Shown here one piece after another: positions 1-9,600 of a DNA stretch of 64,000 bases. The notes under the pieces were generated by a model that was not told the origin of the DNA, made no database searches, and was given only the letters and a program-made list of their open reading frames with translations. A program made the translations under genes and the position numbers. This DNA is from Lewinellaceae bacterium (GTDB lineage: Bacteria; Bacteroidota; Bacteroidia; Chitinophagales; Saprospiraceae): positions 1-64,000 of the forward strand of contig CANJPT010000003.1 in NCBI GenBank assembly GCA_947476195.1. The letters run 5' to 3'. Every line of letters begins with the position of its first letter. The first letter of the stretch is position 1.

Positions 1-87
1 AGCATTCTCGGATTCTAGTGCTTCAACCTTGGCAAGCAAGGCCATGACCAAATCCTTTAATACCTTTATGTCGTCTGATAACGTCAT
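1..87 (-). CDS. Partial coiled-coil protein N-terminus, possibly an IS66-type transposase
   Basis: The start codon is at 87 and the gene runs off the left edge, leaving 29 codons. The peptide begins MTLSDDIKVLKDLVMALL and continues AKVEALESENA, a leucine heptad pattern typical of a coiled coil. IS66-family TnpC transposases begin with a similar coiled coil ending in a run like EAEN, so that is one candidate, but 29 residues cannot decide it. The ATG lies 9 nt beyond the stop codon of the gene at 97-861 and in the same frame, so the two could share a transcript, or a mobile element could have inserted here. No ribosome binding site is evident. Confidence 0.4.
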   Translation of the reverse strand, partial: MTLSDDIKVLKDLVMALLAKVEALESENA

Positions 88-96
88 GAACCAGAT

Positions 97-861
97 TTAT
101 TCACTAAAACAGTTTTTTACAGACTTGGGTTGTGTGCCTAAGTCTTTACTAATTTTCTTAATTTTATACTCGATCCCGGCGCTAAATGAAAGGCCAACGG
201 TGTTTCTTATTTCACCATTTAGGTGTTCATTCTGTATGACAAATAGTCTTCTGCCTGTCAATAATTTAAAGTCTTGTTCTTTAGATTTTATTTTATCCTG
301 TTTGTTCTCGCATAGATGGTATTTTATAGACACATATTGGTCGTCAATCTGGAACACTGAAATATATCTACTGTATCGAATTAGTTTAACAAATTCGAAA
401 TCAGTGCGACCCAATTCAAAGCCAAAAGTTAATGCGACATGCTTCCTTTTACCTTTTAAATTTAAAATTATATAATTGAATATATCCTGGTGGAAACTCC
501 CATAATATCCAATGCCATATATCATTTTTTTTCTTTTATACTGAACCCCCAGGAAATTTCCGGTTGTTCTGCCGAAAAAATTGGTTGACGGGGATATGGA
601 ATCACGAACAAATGCATAAATTAGAAAATGTTCGTCATGTAAATATTGAATTGCTACATGCGGAAATTTGCGATGACTCAGTTCGAGACCGGCAATTAAC
701 CCGGAATTAAGTTGCCAGGCATCTGATATATTTGGGCCTTCATAATTATCAGTGAATAATTTAGTTCCAAGAATTAAGCTGAAATGAAAATTGCTTAATT
801 GTTGAGAAAATATTGCCGAGGAGGCAAGCAATAAACAAATGAAAAGAGCGCATTTTTTCAT
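97..861 (-). CDS. Exported hypothetical protein, probably an outer-membrane beta-barrel
   Basis: The product is 254 residues with a clear signal peptide (MKKCALFICLLLASSAIFSQ, cleavage after FSQ). The mature part alternates polar and aromatic residues (for example GIGYYGSF and VGLSFSAGIEYKIKK), as in Bacteroidota outer-membrane beta-barrel proteins of the PorT-like type. I do not recognise a specific family. The ATG is taken because it directly precedes the signal peptide. It lies downstream of the lipoprotein gene at 941-2200 on the same strand, separated by a hairpin at 882-916, so the two are probably separate transcripts. The region is more AT-rich than the housekeeping genes further right, which is compatible with recent acquisition. 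A cell-envelope location is a confident inference; the function is unknown. Confidence 0.65.
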   Translation of the reverse strand: MKKCALFICLLLASSAIFSQQLSNFHFSLILGTKLFTDNYEGPNISDAWQLNSGLIAGLELSHRKFPHVAIQYLHDEHFLIYAFVRDSISPSTNFFGRTTGNFLGVQYKRKKMIYGIGYYGSFHQDIFNYIILNLKGKRKHVALTFGFELGRTDFEFVKLIRYSRYISVFQIDDQYVSIKYHLCENKQDKIKSKEQDFKLLTGRRLFVIQNEHLNGEIRNTVGLSFSAGIEYKIKKISKDLGTQPKSVKNCFSE

Positions 862-881
862 AAAAAATGTAAGGAATATGA

Positions 882-916
882 AAACACCCCATATATTTAT
901 GATACATGGGGTGTTT
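882..916 (-). terminator. Hairpin terminator after the 941-2200 gene
   Basis: The arms AAACACCCCAT (882-892) and ATGGGGTGTTT (906-916) are perfect 11-bp complements around a 13-nt loop. The stem lies just beyond the stop codon of the minus-strand lipoprotein gene. On the minus strand the stem ends in GTTT followed by a T, a modest T tract. Confidence 0.65.
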
Positions 917-940
917 ATTGTGATTAAATTCTTTGAATAC

Positions 941-2200
941 TCAATGACCAGTTATAACGAATTTGCTTTTTGAGTTTTCGCTGGTAGCATCTCCACCACT
1001 TGTTGAGCCGAAGTAGGACAAACCAGTGCCACAAAAATCGTAATTATACCATTCATGAAAATATTTTCTTTGCGTCTTTACAGTTTCAGTTGTACAACCT
1101 GTAGGAGTGGGCATAGTCCAAAACTGTGCGAACCAATCATATTCATAAAATCCAATCCAATAACTGTCCGTATTCCAATTCACATCACTTACAATGTTGA
1201 TACTACTGTTGATGGTTGTTTGATCCTTAATGTCATCCTTGCAAACTTTTAAATAAAAGTTATAACTACTCTTCTCAACGAGTGATGGAGCAAACTTAAT
1301 CCATGTTCCCGTCACTTCTGATTTGCCAGATCTTTCATAACGATAATCTGACCCCTTTATTTTTAAATTCTTCATATCTACAGCTGAAGTTGTGCGATCT
1401 CCGGCAGACGCCTCTGTCGGTGGAGCCATCCCTTCGGAAGGATTTCCGTCTACTCCAGGGCCAACAATCATCACAGATCGGCCATCATCCCGTCCTTCTG
1501 TTTCACCTACTAATGCCGGAGTGTCACCTTTCCAACCAGCTATATCATCACAATCGTTCACTTCTTGAGAGATAAGTACTGAGACCGGGTAATCCGCTGC
1601 GCCAGCATCTGGTTTGGTTAAGTAATAAATTACTGGTTCATAATAATCACTTCCGTAAGCCAACTGACCTTTTAAAAAGGTGTTTGCATCCCAACTGGAG
1701 TTAGCGATGTATGTATCTATCCCTGTGATTACGCCACGAGGATAGATGTAATTTTCTGACATTGATTGACGTAGCTTACTATTCAAGAATGTGGCAAATG
1801 ATGAATTGTTGCTCGCAAGGGTAAGAAGTGATACTGATACACCGACATTATTCGCCGTTAATGCAGTTTCCATATAATGGCGGTAAGTAGCGTTTTTTGC
1901 TGCCTCCCTGACAGCTTGTGCATAATGAAATAGAATCATATTAACCTTGTTATTTTGGGCATCACCTGTATCCGTTATTGCTTCTAAAACGGTGCCAGGG
2001 GTGCAAACATCATCGCCGCAATCGGAGCAGTAATCTTCACAACTTGGTGTCAACATGGTCTCCTCGCTTCTATCCGAAGCCTTAATTTCCAGTTTGGCTG
2101 TTTCCTTCTTGCAGCTCACAATTATGAATGCTGCAAAAATTGCAAAAAACAAAGCAGTAAGAGCTAGGTGTAAGAATCTAGTTTTTAAGAATAGTTTCAT
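941..2200 (-). CDS. Lipoprotein of unknown function
   Basis: The product is 419 residues. A hydrophobic N-terminal segment (LALTALFFAIFAAFIIV) ends in a lipobox followed by Lys-Lys (VSCKK), so this should be a lipoprotein with its Cys at about residue 30. A cysteine-rich stretch follows (CEDYCSDCGDDVC, about residues 54-66). The middle includes a Gly/Asp-rich part (VGETEGRDDGRSVMIVGPGVDG), and the C-terminal 80 residues are rich in Trp and Tyr (for example GFYEYDWFAQFW). I do not recognise a domain. The ATG directly precedes the signal sequence. It is probably monocistronic, with a hairpin at 882-916 on its 3' side. Function unknown. Confidence 0.65.
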   Translation of the reverse strand: MKLFLKTRFLHLALTALFFAIFAAFIIVSCKKETAKLEIKASDRSEETMLTPSCEDYCSDCGDDVCTPGTVLEAITDTGDAQNNKVNMILFHYAQAVREAAKNATYRHYMETALTANNVGVSVSLLTLASNNSSFATFLNSKLRQSMSENYIYPRGVITGIDTYIANSSWDANTFLKGQLAYGSDYYEPVIYYLTKPDAGAADYPVSVLISQEVNDCDDIAGWKGDTPALVGETEGRDDGRSVMIVGPGVDGNPSEGMAPPTEASAGDRTTSAVDMKNLKIKGSDYRYERSGKSEVTGTWIKFAPSLVEKSSYNFYLKVCKDDIKDQTTINSSINIVSDVNWNTDSYWIGFYEYDWFAQFWTMPTPTGCTTETVKTQRKYFHEWYNYDFCGTGLSYFGSTSGGDATSENSKSKFVITGH

Positions 2201-2486
2201 TTTTAGTTAGAAATTTAAATACCCCCTACTTTGATTGTTTTGCCAGGCCATTTCGGATTAAAACCTATGATATTAAGAGGACATATAAAGCGAATGAACG
2301 CTAACCCCTTTCCAAAAAGAGTCAATATAACTCACTTAAATCCTAAAATAATGCACAAAAGTGCTTTAAAAGACGCGCCGCAAAGGTTCCCAAAGAGGCG
2401 TTTTCAACCCAATGATCATTTTTCATACGACTCTAAGCATTAGAGTCAAAATGGCACTAATTACACTTTTGAGAAATTTTCAAAGC

Positions 2487-2753
2487 TCATTTGGATGAGT
2501 CAAAGGTCGGTACTACGTCCTTTCTTCGTTGTCCCAATGTGTCCCAATCCATCCCAATGTGTCCCACCGGAGGCTCAGAGCCAGGATCTGGAGAAAAGCC
2601 GAGGGCAATGCGCAGCTGATTTTCGGTTTTGGGGTCAATCAGGTTGGGGGTAGTCTTGATTTTTTTCTCTGCCAGCAAGCGGTAAAAAGCGGATTTGGAG
2701 AGGCCGAGTGCTTTGATGAGTTCGAGTTTCGTTTTGAATTTTTGATGTTCCAT
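2487..2753 (-). CDS. Small helix-turn-helix-like protein
   Basis: The product is 88 residues starting MEHQKFKTKLELIKALGL. Residues 8-30 (LIKALGLSKSAFYRLLAEKK) look like a helix-turn-helix in which a recognition helix follows ALGLSKS. The C-terminal part is polar and low in complexity; its DNA carries a short repeat of tcccaatg (see findings). The reading frame is open further upstream to 2906, but that extension (with CGRGEEPYFYF) looks non-coding, so I chose the internal ATG. It could be a DNA-binding regulator or a small protein of an integrated element. Nothing adjacent clarifies its role. Confidence 0.5.
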   Translation of the reverse strand: MEHQKFKTKLELIKALGLSKSAFYRLLAEKKIKTTPNLIDPKTENQLRIALGFSPDPGSEPPVGHIGMDWDTLGQRRKDVVPTFDSSK

Positions 2754-3294
2754 GGGATAGAGGATTTTCAGGTGAACAGGAGCGCGTATTAACATGGGTG
2801 ACATTTTGCAGACCCAATTTTTGACACCCTGCTTTAGGAAATAAAAATACGGTTCCTCTCCCCTACCGCAATGATTTAAGGCCGTATGAATCCATACTTT
2901 TTTCAATAAATGAGCTTAGAGAGCCTTCAGGCTAATTTCTATTGCAGCTAGAAATGCAAACCTGGCTCGCGGAAAGTAGTTTACAAAAAGGGGCACGGAG
3001 TTTATTTTCAGTTGAGGATGGTGTACCGCTTTTAGCACAACCTGATAGACAGCCCCCCTGCTCGCGCGAGGGTAAAAAAAGACCCCAGCGCGGCGGGGAG
3101 ATCGGTTTTGACACTTAAAATCCCAGGAGTGCGTTTGGGGAAGACCGTGCAAGGCGGAAAAATCACAGTTTTGTTGGCTCGCATTTTGAAGTCATCTTGG
3201 ACACTTTGGCATTTGAGGAAAGAGAAGCGGAAATTTTAAGTACTGATTTCTCGTTTTAAACCTAATTTTGCTCCACAAATCACTCATCTACAGC
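2754..3294. other. Gene-free stretch with a candidate promoter near its right end
   Basis: About 540 bases without a convincing gene. Short open frames on the minus strand (2916-3152) have Cys/Ser/Pro-rich translations and no start context. A GC-rich block at about 3050-3100 (gctcgcgcgag, then gcgcggcgggg) can form small stems. TAATTTTG at 3263-3270 fits the Bacteroidota -7 motif TAnnTTTG and would place a transcript start about 18 nt ahead of the ATG at 3295. Confidence 0.4.
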
Positions 3295-3594
3295 ATGCAA
3301 AATTCACTTGTAACGATTCGCCTTATGGATGTCGTTTCTGGCAAGGCTACTGCAGCAGATGGGATCAACCTATTTTTTCAACTAGAAAAAGCCGTCTCCT
3401 CCAACCAAAAAATAAGACTCTCTTTAGCCAAAGCCACACCATTTTCTACCTCTTTTTTGAATACTTCGTTTGGAGATTTAGCCGATAAGTATGGTTTGGA
3501 TGTACTTCGAGCAGTGATTGTTTTTACGGATATTACTCCCAGCCAGGTCAAAAAAATGAAAAGCTATTTTGAGCAGCTTGGCTCGCTTGTTTAA
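3295..3594 (+). CDS. STAS-like (DUF4325-type) domain protein
   Basis: The product is 99 residues starting MQNSLVTIRLMDVVSGK. The central and C-terminal pattern (a beta strand KIRLSLAKATPF, then STSFLNTSFGDLADKYG, then AVIVFTDI and a final helix) matches the STAS-like fold of DUF4325, where an SSSFLNE-like motif begins the first helix. These small proteins are thought to act as protein-interaction or anti-sigma-antagonist-like modules, often next to signalling or defence genes. Here no recognisable partner is adjacent: the HTH-like gene lies 540 nt away on the other strand. I chose the ATG at 3295 over the upstream TTG at 3268 because TAATTTTG at 3263-3270 overlaps that TTG. Confidence 0.6.
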   Translation: MQNSLVTIRLMDVVSGKATAADGINLFFQLEKAVSSNQKIRLSLAKATPFSTSFLNTSFGDLADKYGLDVLRAVIVFTDITPSQVKKMKSYFEQLGSLV

Positions 3595-3670
3595 ATAATT
3601 TCGATCAACACTTTTGACAATTTAGTTGCCATTAATGGACTTATTGTTCATTATGTAGCATTTTTATGCC

Positions 3671-5656
3671 ATGTCCACCATAAAATACAACAAAAAAGGG
3701 TTCACAAAAGAAACCCTGCTCCACCTCTACGAACAACTCGCCAAGCCCCGCCTGATCGAGGAAAAAATGCTCAACCTGCTGCGGCAGGGAAAGATCTCCA
3801 AGTGGTTCTCGGGCATTGGTCAAGAGGCGATCTCCGTGGGTGCGGCTTGTGCACTCGAGTCCGATGAGGTGATTTTTACCATGCACCGCAATCTGGGCGT
3901 GTTCACTGCCCGCGATATGCCGCTGGATCGAATGTTTTGCCAATGGCAGGGCAAACGCCTCGGTTACACCAAAGCCCGCGACCGCTCCTTCCATTTTGGC
4001 GCGATGGAGCATGGCATTGTCGGCATGATCTCGCACCTGGGGCCGCAACTTTCGCTGGCAGCCGGCGTCGCCATGGCACATAAACAAAGGCAGGAAGGGA
4101 AGGTCTCCCTGGCGTTTACTGGGGATGGCGCTACGAGTCAGGGCGAATTCCACGAGGCACTCAATGTAGCAGCCGTCTGGAAGCTCCCGGTCATTTTCCT
4201 CATCGAAAACAACGGTTACGGCCTGAGTACCCGCCCCAACGAACAATACGCCTGCAAGGACCTGATCGATCGTGCCCAGGGCTACGGCATGCGCTCGGCA
4301 AAAATTGATGGCAACAACATCCTGGAAGTGTATTCCACCATCAAAAACATCGCGGAAGAGATGCGAAAGGACCCGCAACCCTTTCTTTTAGAATGTATTA
4401 CGTTCCGGATGCGCGGACACGAGGAAGCCAGCGGTACGAAATACGTACCCCAGGAACTCATGGACGAATGGGCCAAAAAGGATCCCATCGAGAACTACGA
4501 AAAATGGCTGCTGAAGGAAGGGATCATTACCGAAGACTTCATCAAAGCACTCAAGGACCGCTACAAAAAAGCCGTGCAAAAAGCGGTGGACGTGATGTTC
4601 GAAGCGTCTGAACCCGTGGCAGATACGGCAGAAGAACTGGCCGATGTTTATGCGGTTGCGCCCGACTCCGCCATTACGCCGGCCAGTGCACCGGGGAAAG
4701 AAATGCGCTTCATAGATGCCATTTCCGAGGGTCTGCGCGAAGCCATGCACCGGCACCCGGAACTGGTGCTCATGGGACAAGACATTGCCGATTATGGCGG
4801 GGTATTCAAGATCACCAATGGTTTCACGGAGGAATTTGGCAAAAACCGGGTGCGCAACACCCCGCTTTGCGAATCTGCCATTGTTGGAATTGGTCTGGGA
4901 TTGAGTCTGAAAGGCATCAAAAGCATGGTAGAAATGCAGTTCGCCGATTTTGTGACCTGCGGTTTCAACCAGATCGTCAACAACCTGGCAAAGCTCCACT
5001 GGCGCTGGGGACAGACCGCCGACATGGTGATCCGGATGCCTACGGGTGGCGGTAGTGGGGCAGGGCCTTTTCACTCTCAATCCAACGAAGCCTGGTTTAC
5101 GCACGTGCCGGGCCTAAAAGTCGTATACCCGAGCACCCCTGAAGATGCGAAAGGACTCATGCTGGCGGCATTTGAAGACCCCAATCCGGTGATGTTTTTT
5201 GAGCACAAAGGACTGTATCGTTCCGAAAGCGGCCTCGTGCCCGATGGTTTTTATACCACAGAAATAGGCAAAGCAAGACAGGTACGCGAAGGAAAAGAAG
5301 TGAGTATCCTGACCTATGGCCTCGGCGTTCGCTGGGCAGCACATACCGCCGATGAAATGGGCCTGGATGCCGATATTGTAGACCTGCGCTCCCTGGTGCC
5401 GCTGGATTATGAAGCCATTACCGCCTCCGTAAAACGTACCAACCGGGTAATGATCCTGCACGAAGATACGCTTTTTGGTGGCATCGGTGGGGAGCTCGCA
5501 GCCTGGATCTCGGAGCATTTATTTGAGTACCTGGACGCGCCGGTAATCCGCGCAGCTAGTCTGGATACGCCGGTTCCGTTCGCGATTCCATTGGAAAACA
5601 ACTTTTTTCCACTGGGCAGGCTAAAAGGACAATTGGAGCAATTGCTGAAATACTAA
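3671..5656 (+). CDS. 2-oxoacid dehydrogenase E1, fused alpha and beta subunits
   Basis: The product is 661 residues: an E1-alpha region (about 1-325) fused to an E1-beta region (about 345-661) by a short Ala/Pro-rich linker. The thiamine diphosphate motif is present (GDGATSQGEFHEALNVAA, ending IFLIENN). The beta part shows the expected start (RFIDAISEGLREAM) and the GQDIADYGGVFKIT block. The enzyme decarboxylates a 2-oxoacid and transfers the acyl group to the lipoyl E2. The fused arrangement is common in Bacteroidota, where it is usually annotated as branched-chain 2-oxoacid (2-oxoisovalerate) dehydrogenase, but sequence alone does not separate that from a pyruvate or acetoin enzyme. E2 and E3 are not in the window. 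A very strong hairpin follows at 5674-5742. Confidence 0.9.
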   Translation: MSTIKYNKKGFTKETLLHLYEQLAKPRLIEEKMLNLLRQGKISKWFSGIGQEAISVGAACALESDEVIFTMHRNLGVFTARDMPLDRMFCQWQGKRLGYTKARDRSFHFGAMEHGIVGMISHLGPQLSLAAGVAMAHKQRQEGKVSLAFTGDGATSQGEFHEALNVAAVWKLPVIFLIENNGYGLSTRPNEQYACKDLIDRAQGYGMRSAKIDGNNILEVYSTIKNIAEEMRKDPQPFLLECITFRMRGHEEASGTKYVPQELMDEWAKKDPIENYEKWLLKEGIITEDFIKALKDRYKKAVQKAVDVMFEASEPVADTAEELADVYAVAPDSAITPASAPGKEMRFIDAISEGLREAMHRHPELVLMGQDIADYGGVFKITNGFTEEFGKNRVRNTPLCESAIVGIGLGLSLKGIKSMVEMQFADFVTCGFNQIVNNLAKLHWRWGQTADMVIRMPTGGGSGAGPFHSQSNEAWFTHVPGLKVVYPSTPEDAKGLMLAAFEDPNPVMFFEHKGLYRSESGLVPDGFYTTEIGKARQVREGKEVSILTYGLGVRWAAHTADEMGLDADIVDLRSLVPLDYEAITASVKRTNRVMILHEDTLFGGIGGELAAWISEHLFEYLDAPVIRAASLDTPVPFAIPLENNFFPLGRLKGQLEQLLKY

Positions 5657-5673
5657 CTTTGGATATCTGAATT

Positions 5674-5742
5674 AAAAAATCCGTGTCTCGTATGTTGGCC
5701 CCGCGAAGATCGCGGGGCGAACATACGAGACACGGATTTTTT
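5674..5742. terminator. Very long bidirectional terminator hairpin
   Basis: The left arm 5674-5696 (A6 then TCCGTGTCTCGTATGTT) is perfectly complementary to 5720-5742. After one mismatched pair (5697/5719), eight more pairs (5698-5705 with 5711-5718) close on a 5-nt loop, AAGAT. The stem starts with A6 and ends with T6, so it works on both strands, as expected between two convergent genes (E1 dehydrogenase and the lipoprotein at 5759-6199). Confidence 0.9.
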
Positions 5743-5758
5743 GCGCTTGCGCTTTTCG

Positions 5759-6199
5759 CTATTGCACCATCTGCGTGTTTTCGCCATAAAATATAAGCCA
5801 CCACTGCCCATCTTCTTCCTTATAAAACTGCCGCTCGTAGCCAAATCCAACCATTGGATACGACATCCTTTCGATCACCATGACATCCCCTACCGTTTCA
5901 AAACTGCATTTAAGCGTGCTCATAGTAGTGTCGGGTAAGTGCATCAAATGCCAGGCTTCGGGCATCCATTCGGTGAGCTGACGTCTGGCTGTAGTGTCTT
6001 GAGAGATTCCCTTTTCCCCTTTGAGCGGCCACTCGATATGTGCCATTTGATAGGTACTATCCGCATGAAATTTTTGGTAAAACTCGAGAAAGTCTTTGGG
6101 TAAATCACCCATTGCTTTGGTTTGCTGTAATGCCTGCGGTTTCTGTTTGCAATTGGACAGCAGGAAAACGATCATGAAAAACTGGAGGACTGTACGCAT
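5759..6199 (-). CDS. Small lipoprotein of unknown function
   Basis: The product is 146 residues with a lipoprotein signal (LQFFMIVFLLSNCKQK, lipid-modified Cys at about residue 17). The mature protein has a compact alpha/beta look: a helix with DLPKDFLEFYQKFHADS, then strands with SFETVGDVMVIERMSYPM, ending QWWLIFYGENTQMVQ. This resembles small NTF2-like or DUF4348-like lipoproteins of Bacteroidota, but I cannot name the family with confidence. It converges on the E1 dehydrogenase gene across the hairpin at 5674-5742. On its 5' side, an inverted repeat of ACTATGAAC words begins 7 nt upstream of its start codon. Confidence 0.65.
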   Translation of the reverse strand: MRTVLQFFMIVFLLSNCKQKPQALQQTKAMGDLPKDFLEFYQKFHADSTYQMAHIEWPLKGEKGISQDTTARRQLTEWMPEAWHLMHLPDTTMSTLKCSFETVGDVMVIERMSYPMVGFGYERQFYKEEDGQWWLIFYGENTQMVQ

Positions 6200-6206
6200 G
6201 TTTTTT

Positions 6207-6365
6207 AACTATGAACTATGAACGATAAACTATGAACGCTTTGGCTTCGGCGGATAAAAACGGTGAACACCAAAAGGGTGCTGCAAAATTACACCGCCCT
6301 GAAACGTTTTTGAGAAAGATATATTTGCGCTTGATCCAAGTGTTCATAGTTCATCGTTCATAGTT
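6207..6365. repeat. Inverted repeat built from AACTATGAAC words
   Basis: The left block 6207-6237 contains three overlapping copies of CTATGAAC. The right block 6342-6365 is the reverse complement of 6214-6237 with a single mismatch over 24 bases. The loop is about 104 nt and contains TAnnTTTG-like motifs on both strands (TATATTTG at 6320-6327 on +, TAATTTTG at 6291-6284 on -). It lies between divergent genes, so it could be regulatory or a small repeat element. The rest of the gap, 6366-6634, shows nothing clear beyond AT-rich leader sequence. Confidence 0.7.
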
Positions 6366-6634
6366 AAAAATGAGGCTTTGAAATGGAATCACCTGGTGGG
6401 ATTTGTGTTTTTGGTATTAGCGGTTTATTTTATTCGGAAATGAGTTTATTAGCTGAATGATTTCGGCTAAATTATTTCGTTCATTATCAATGCTTTTAGA
6501 GTTTATTTTACAAATAACCCACTACAATCGCCCCAAACTGTATTTCTATATCAGAAAGCGTATCATGATCTTTGTGTGTCTTGGAATTTAGAAGCAATTT
6601 TAAGGTTTCTGCTTTCTTCACGATACCAAATTTT

Positions 6635-9600
6635 ATGAAAAACAATTACACCCGCCTGCTCGCCTCTACTGTCCTCACGCTTTTTTTTAGCCTGAAAATT
6701 GCAGCTCAGCCGATCGTCATTAATTCGCAAGTCGCTTCTGCAACCTGCAATGCCTGCAATGGCTCTATTGATCTAACGGTAACAGGAGGAACGCCTCCTT
6801 ACAACTATAACTGGCTTTCTATACCGGGGACAAACGACCCGGCAGATCTGACCAACCTTTGTGGTAGCACTTACATTGTGACGGTGACCGATGCGGTCGG
6901 GATCACCAAGTCGGCCACAATTTCAGTGAACCAGGCAACTCAGATTCTCCCGGCATATTCCTGGTTGGATGTCGCTTGCTTTGGCGGGAACACTGGCCTA
7001 ATTAATGCAGTCCCGAACGGAGGAATGCCGCCCTTAACCTACACCTGGAGTAATGGGGCCACCACAAACAGCATAAATAACCTTGTGGCTGGCACTTATT
7101 GCCTCACCGTAGTAGATGCCAATGGCTGTTCGATGACGGACTGTCGAACCATCACAGAACCCCCGGCGCTGAACCCCACCCTCTGCGTGACCAATGTCAA
7201 ATGTTTTGGCGGGTGTACCGGAGGCATGATTGACCTGTCTGTAACCGGCGGCTCACCCGGCTATACTTATACCTGGGGAAATGGAGCCACTACCCAGGAT
7301 CTGAGCAACATTTGTGCAGGCACCTATACCGTTACAGTTACGGATGCAAAGGCCTGTACCAAAACAGCCTCGGCAACTGTTGGGCAGCCTGCAGCAATTG
7401 TCATCAATTCCTCAATTGTTAATGCCTCAAACGGGATAAATAATGGCGCAATTGATATAACCGTAATCGGCGGAACACCCCCATATACACCAGCATGGGG
7501 AAGCCAAAATGGTCCGTTATTTTCAACAGCCTTTGATATCACGAATTTATCTGCTGGATCCTATTGCATTACAGTCACGGATGCCCTTGGATGTACGCGC
7601 ACTTCCTGTTACACTATTCAAAATAACGGCGGCGGCAACAATTCTATCTTGCTTAGCGGACAAGTAACCAATGGAGGATGCGGGATGAATTGTGATGGAA
7701 GTATTGAAATAACCATCAACAATGGGTTTGTGCCGTACTATTATACTTTAGCCTCAGCCATTAGTAATATTAGTGGATCATCAGATCAGGCATCGTTTGT
7801 TCTCCCTTCCTTGTGTCCAGGAGCTTACCAAATTCAAATTAATGATGGAGCAGGCCAATTGGCTTTTGAGGATTTTTTTGTTGGCCAAAACCAATCACAA
7901 ACCCTCCCAATCCAATCCAGTAATTCTGCATTTTGCAACTTTGATCCAGGCGGCAATTCCCCCACCTGCGAGATGGTTTGTCCGAAAACGACGGTTACCT
8001 ACTTCGTGGACCCGCCGGTGATTTGCTTTTTGCCCGTCTTCTTCTCCGGGGCCACCTGGATCGTGAGCGGCGCCGAGAGCTATAGTGTCAACGGAAATGA
8101 GGTGGTGGTCAATTGGGGCGAGGCCGGACCTGGGTTGGTTGAGTTTTCTGGCAGCGGCCAGGGCACTTGTTACCAAGGTCAACATTGCGTGACTGTATTG
8201 GAAGAGCCCGTCGCTAAATTCAGTACCGACCCGCCCGCTATGCCCAATGCAGTGATGCAATTGTGCAAAGGCCAAACTTTGGCCTTTAAAAATGAAAGCC
8301 TGAATGCCGAGCTTTTTGAATGGCAATTCAGCGACGACCTATCCATCCTTTCTACCGAAAACCCGAAACACACCTTTTTTACCCCTGGCGATTTCAAGGT
8401 GACCCTCATCGCCCGCAGCAATTGCCTTTGCGCCGACACCAGTATTTTACTGATTCAGGTCCTGGATACAGAACCTCCGCTGCTGGATTGTGTGGGCTCA
8501 GTATGCCCCGGAGAAACCGTAACCTATTCAACCTCTGGTAGTTGTAGTGCATACACCTGGCAGGTTTCGCCCAATGGCAGCATTCTTCAGGGTGGGCAAT
8601 CCGGCGATAACACCATCACCATTCAATGGGCGGATGGCCCCACAGGCAGCATTTCACTCAGTGCCTCGGGTTGTGCCGGTGCAGCTTGTCCACAGGCCAG
8701 CGTGTTCAATATTTCCATCATTTCTGACAATGTAGAGATCCGGGGGAACGAATTTGTTTGTCCCAATAGTGAGGAAGCATACAGCATTGACCTTTTCAAC
8801 GGCACAGAATACACCTGGACTTTGCCTACCGGTGGAAACATCCTGCGTGGACAAGGCACTAACAAGGTGGCGGTGGCCTGGAATGCCCAATTAACTTCCG
8901 CAACCCACTGGCTGATCGTAGATTATTACAATTGTTATCTCGGTTGTGGCGGAACAGATTCGATTCCGGTGAAAATTCTGTCGCCGTTTTTCATTGATGG
9001 TCCGGTGGAAATGTGTGAGCACTCCACCAAAAATTACCACTCCAAAACCTCGACCAATTTAGACGTAAACTGCAACTGGTCAGTTTATGGTCCCAATGGA
9101 GCATTGGTTTCCAGCCTCACGGGGGCATTTTTTAATTTTACCCCTGCTGCCGGGCCAGGCAACTATCGCTTGTTTGCAGTGCCCACCAGCCCGAATCAAA
9201 GCTGCTCCCAGAATGCAGAACTAAAGGTGAGCGTTGCGGAACAACCGTCTAAACCAGTGGCCATTTCCGGCCCAAAACTGGTTTGCCCGGGTACGCCCCT
9301 CCAATACGAAGTCCCCGGAAACCCGCCCTATGAAATTGAGTGGAAAACAGGCAACGGAACGCCCGCCTTGCAAACAGGAAATCCTGTAAACATCAATTGG
9401 AACACCAACCCAACCCACTGGATCAGCGCAGCCCAGATCTCTCTGGATGGCCTGGGTTGCAAATCAGATACCACCCGTTTGAATATTCAAAATGCCACTG
9501 CGATCAGCATTAGCGGGCCGCCCAATACTTGTGAAGGAGGGGTGGCTTTTTACCAGGCCGATTTTTATCAGGGCTTTGATTATCAATGGGAACTGATCCC

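Noticed and set aside
29-475. Plus-strand frame opposite the left-edge beta-barrel gene
   Set aside because: The minus strand has a signal peptide and a beta-barrel pattern; the plus frame has neither.
2916-3152. Minus-strand open frame of 78 codons in the left gap
   Set aside because: Cys/Ser/Pro-rich, no family resemblance, no promoter or start context; it overlaps alternative open frames on the same strand.
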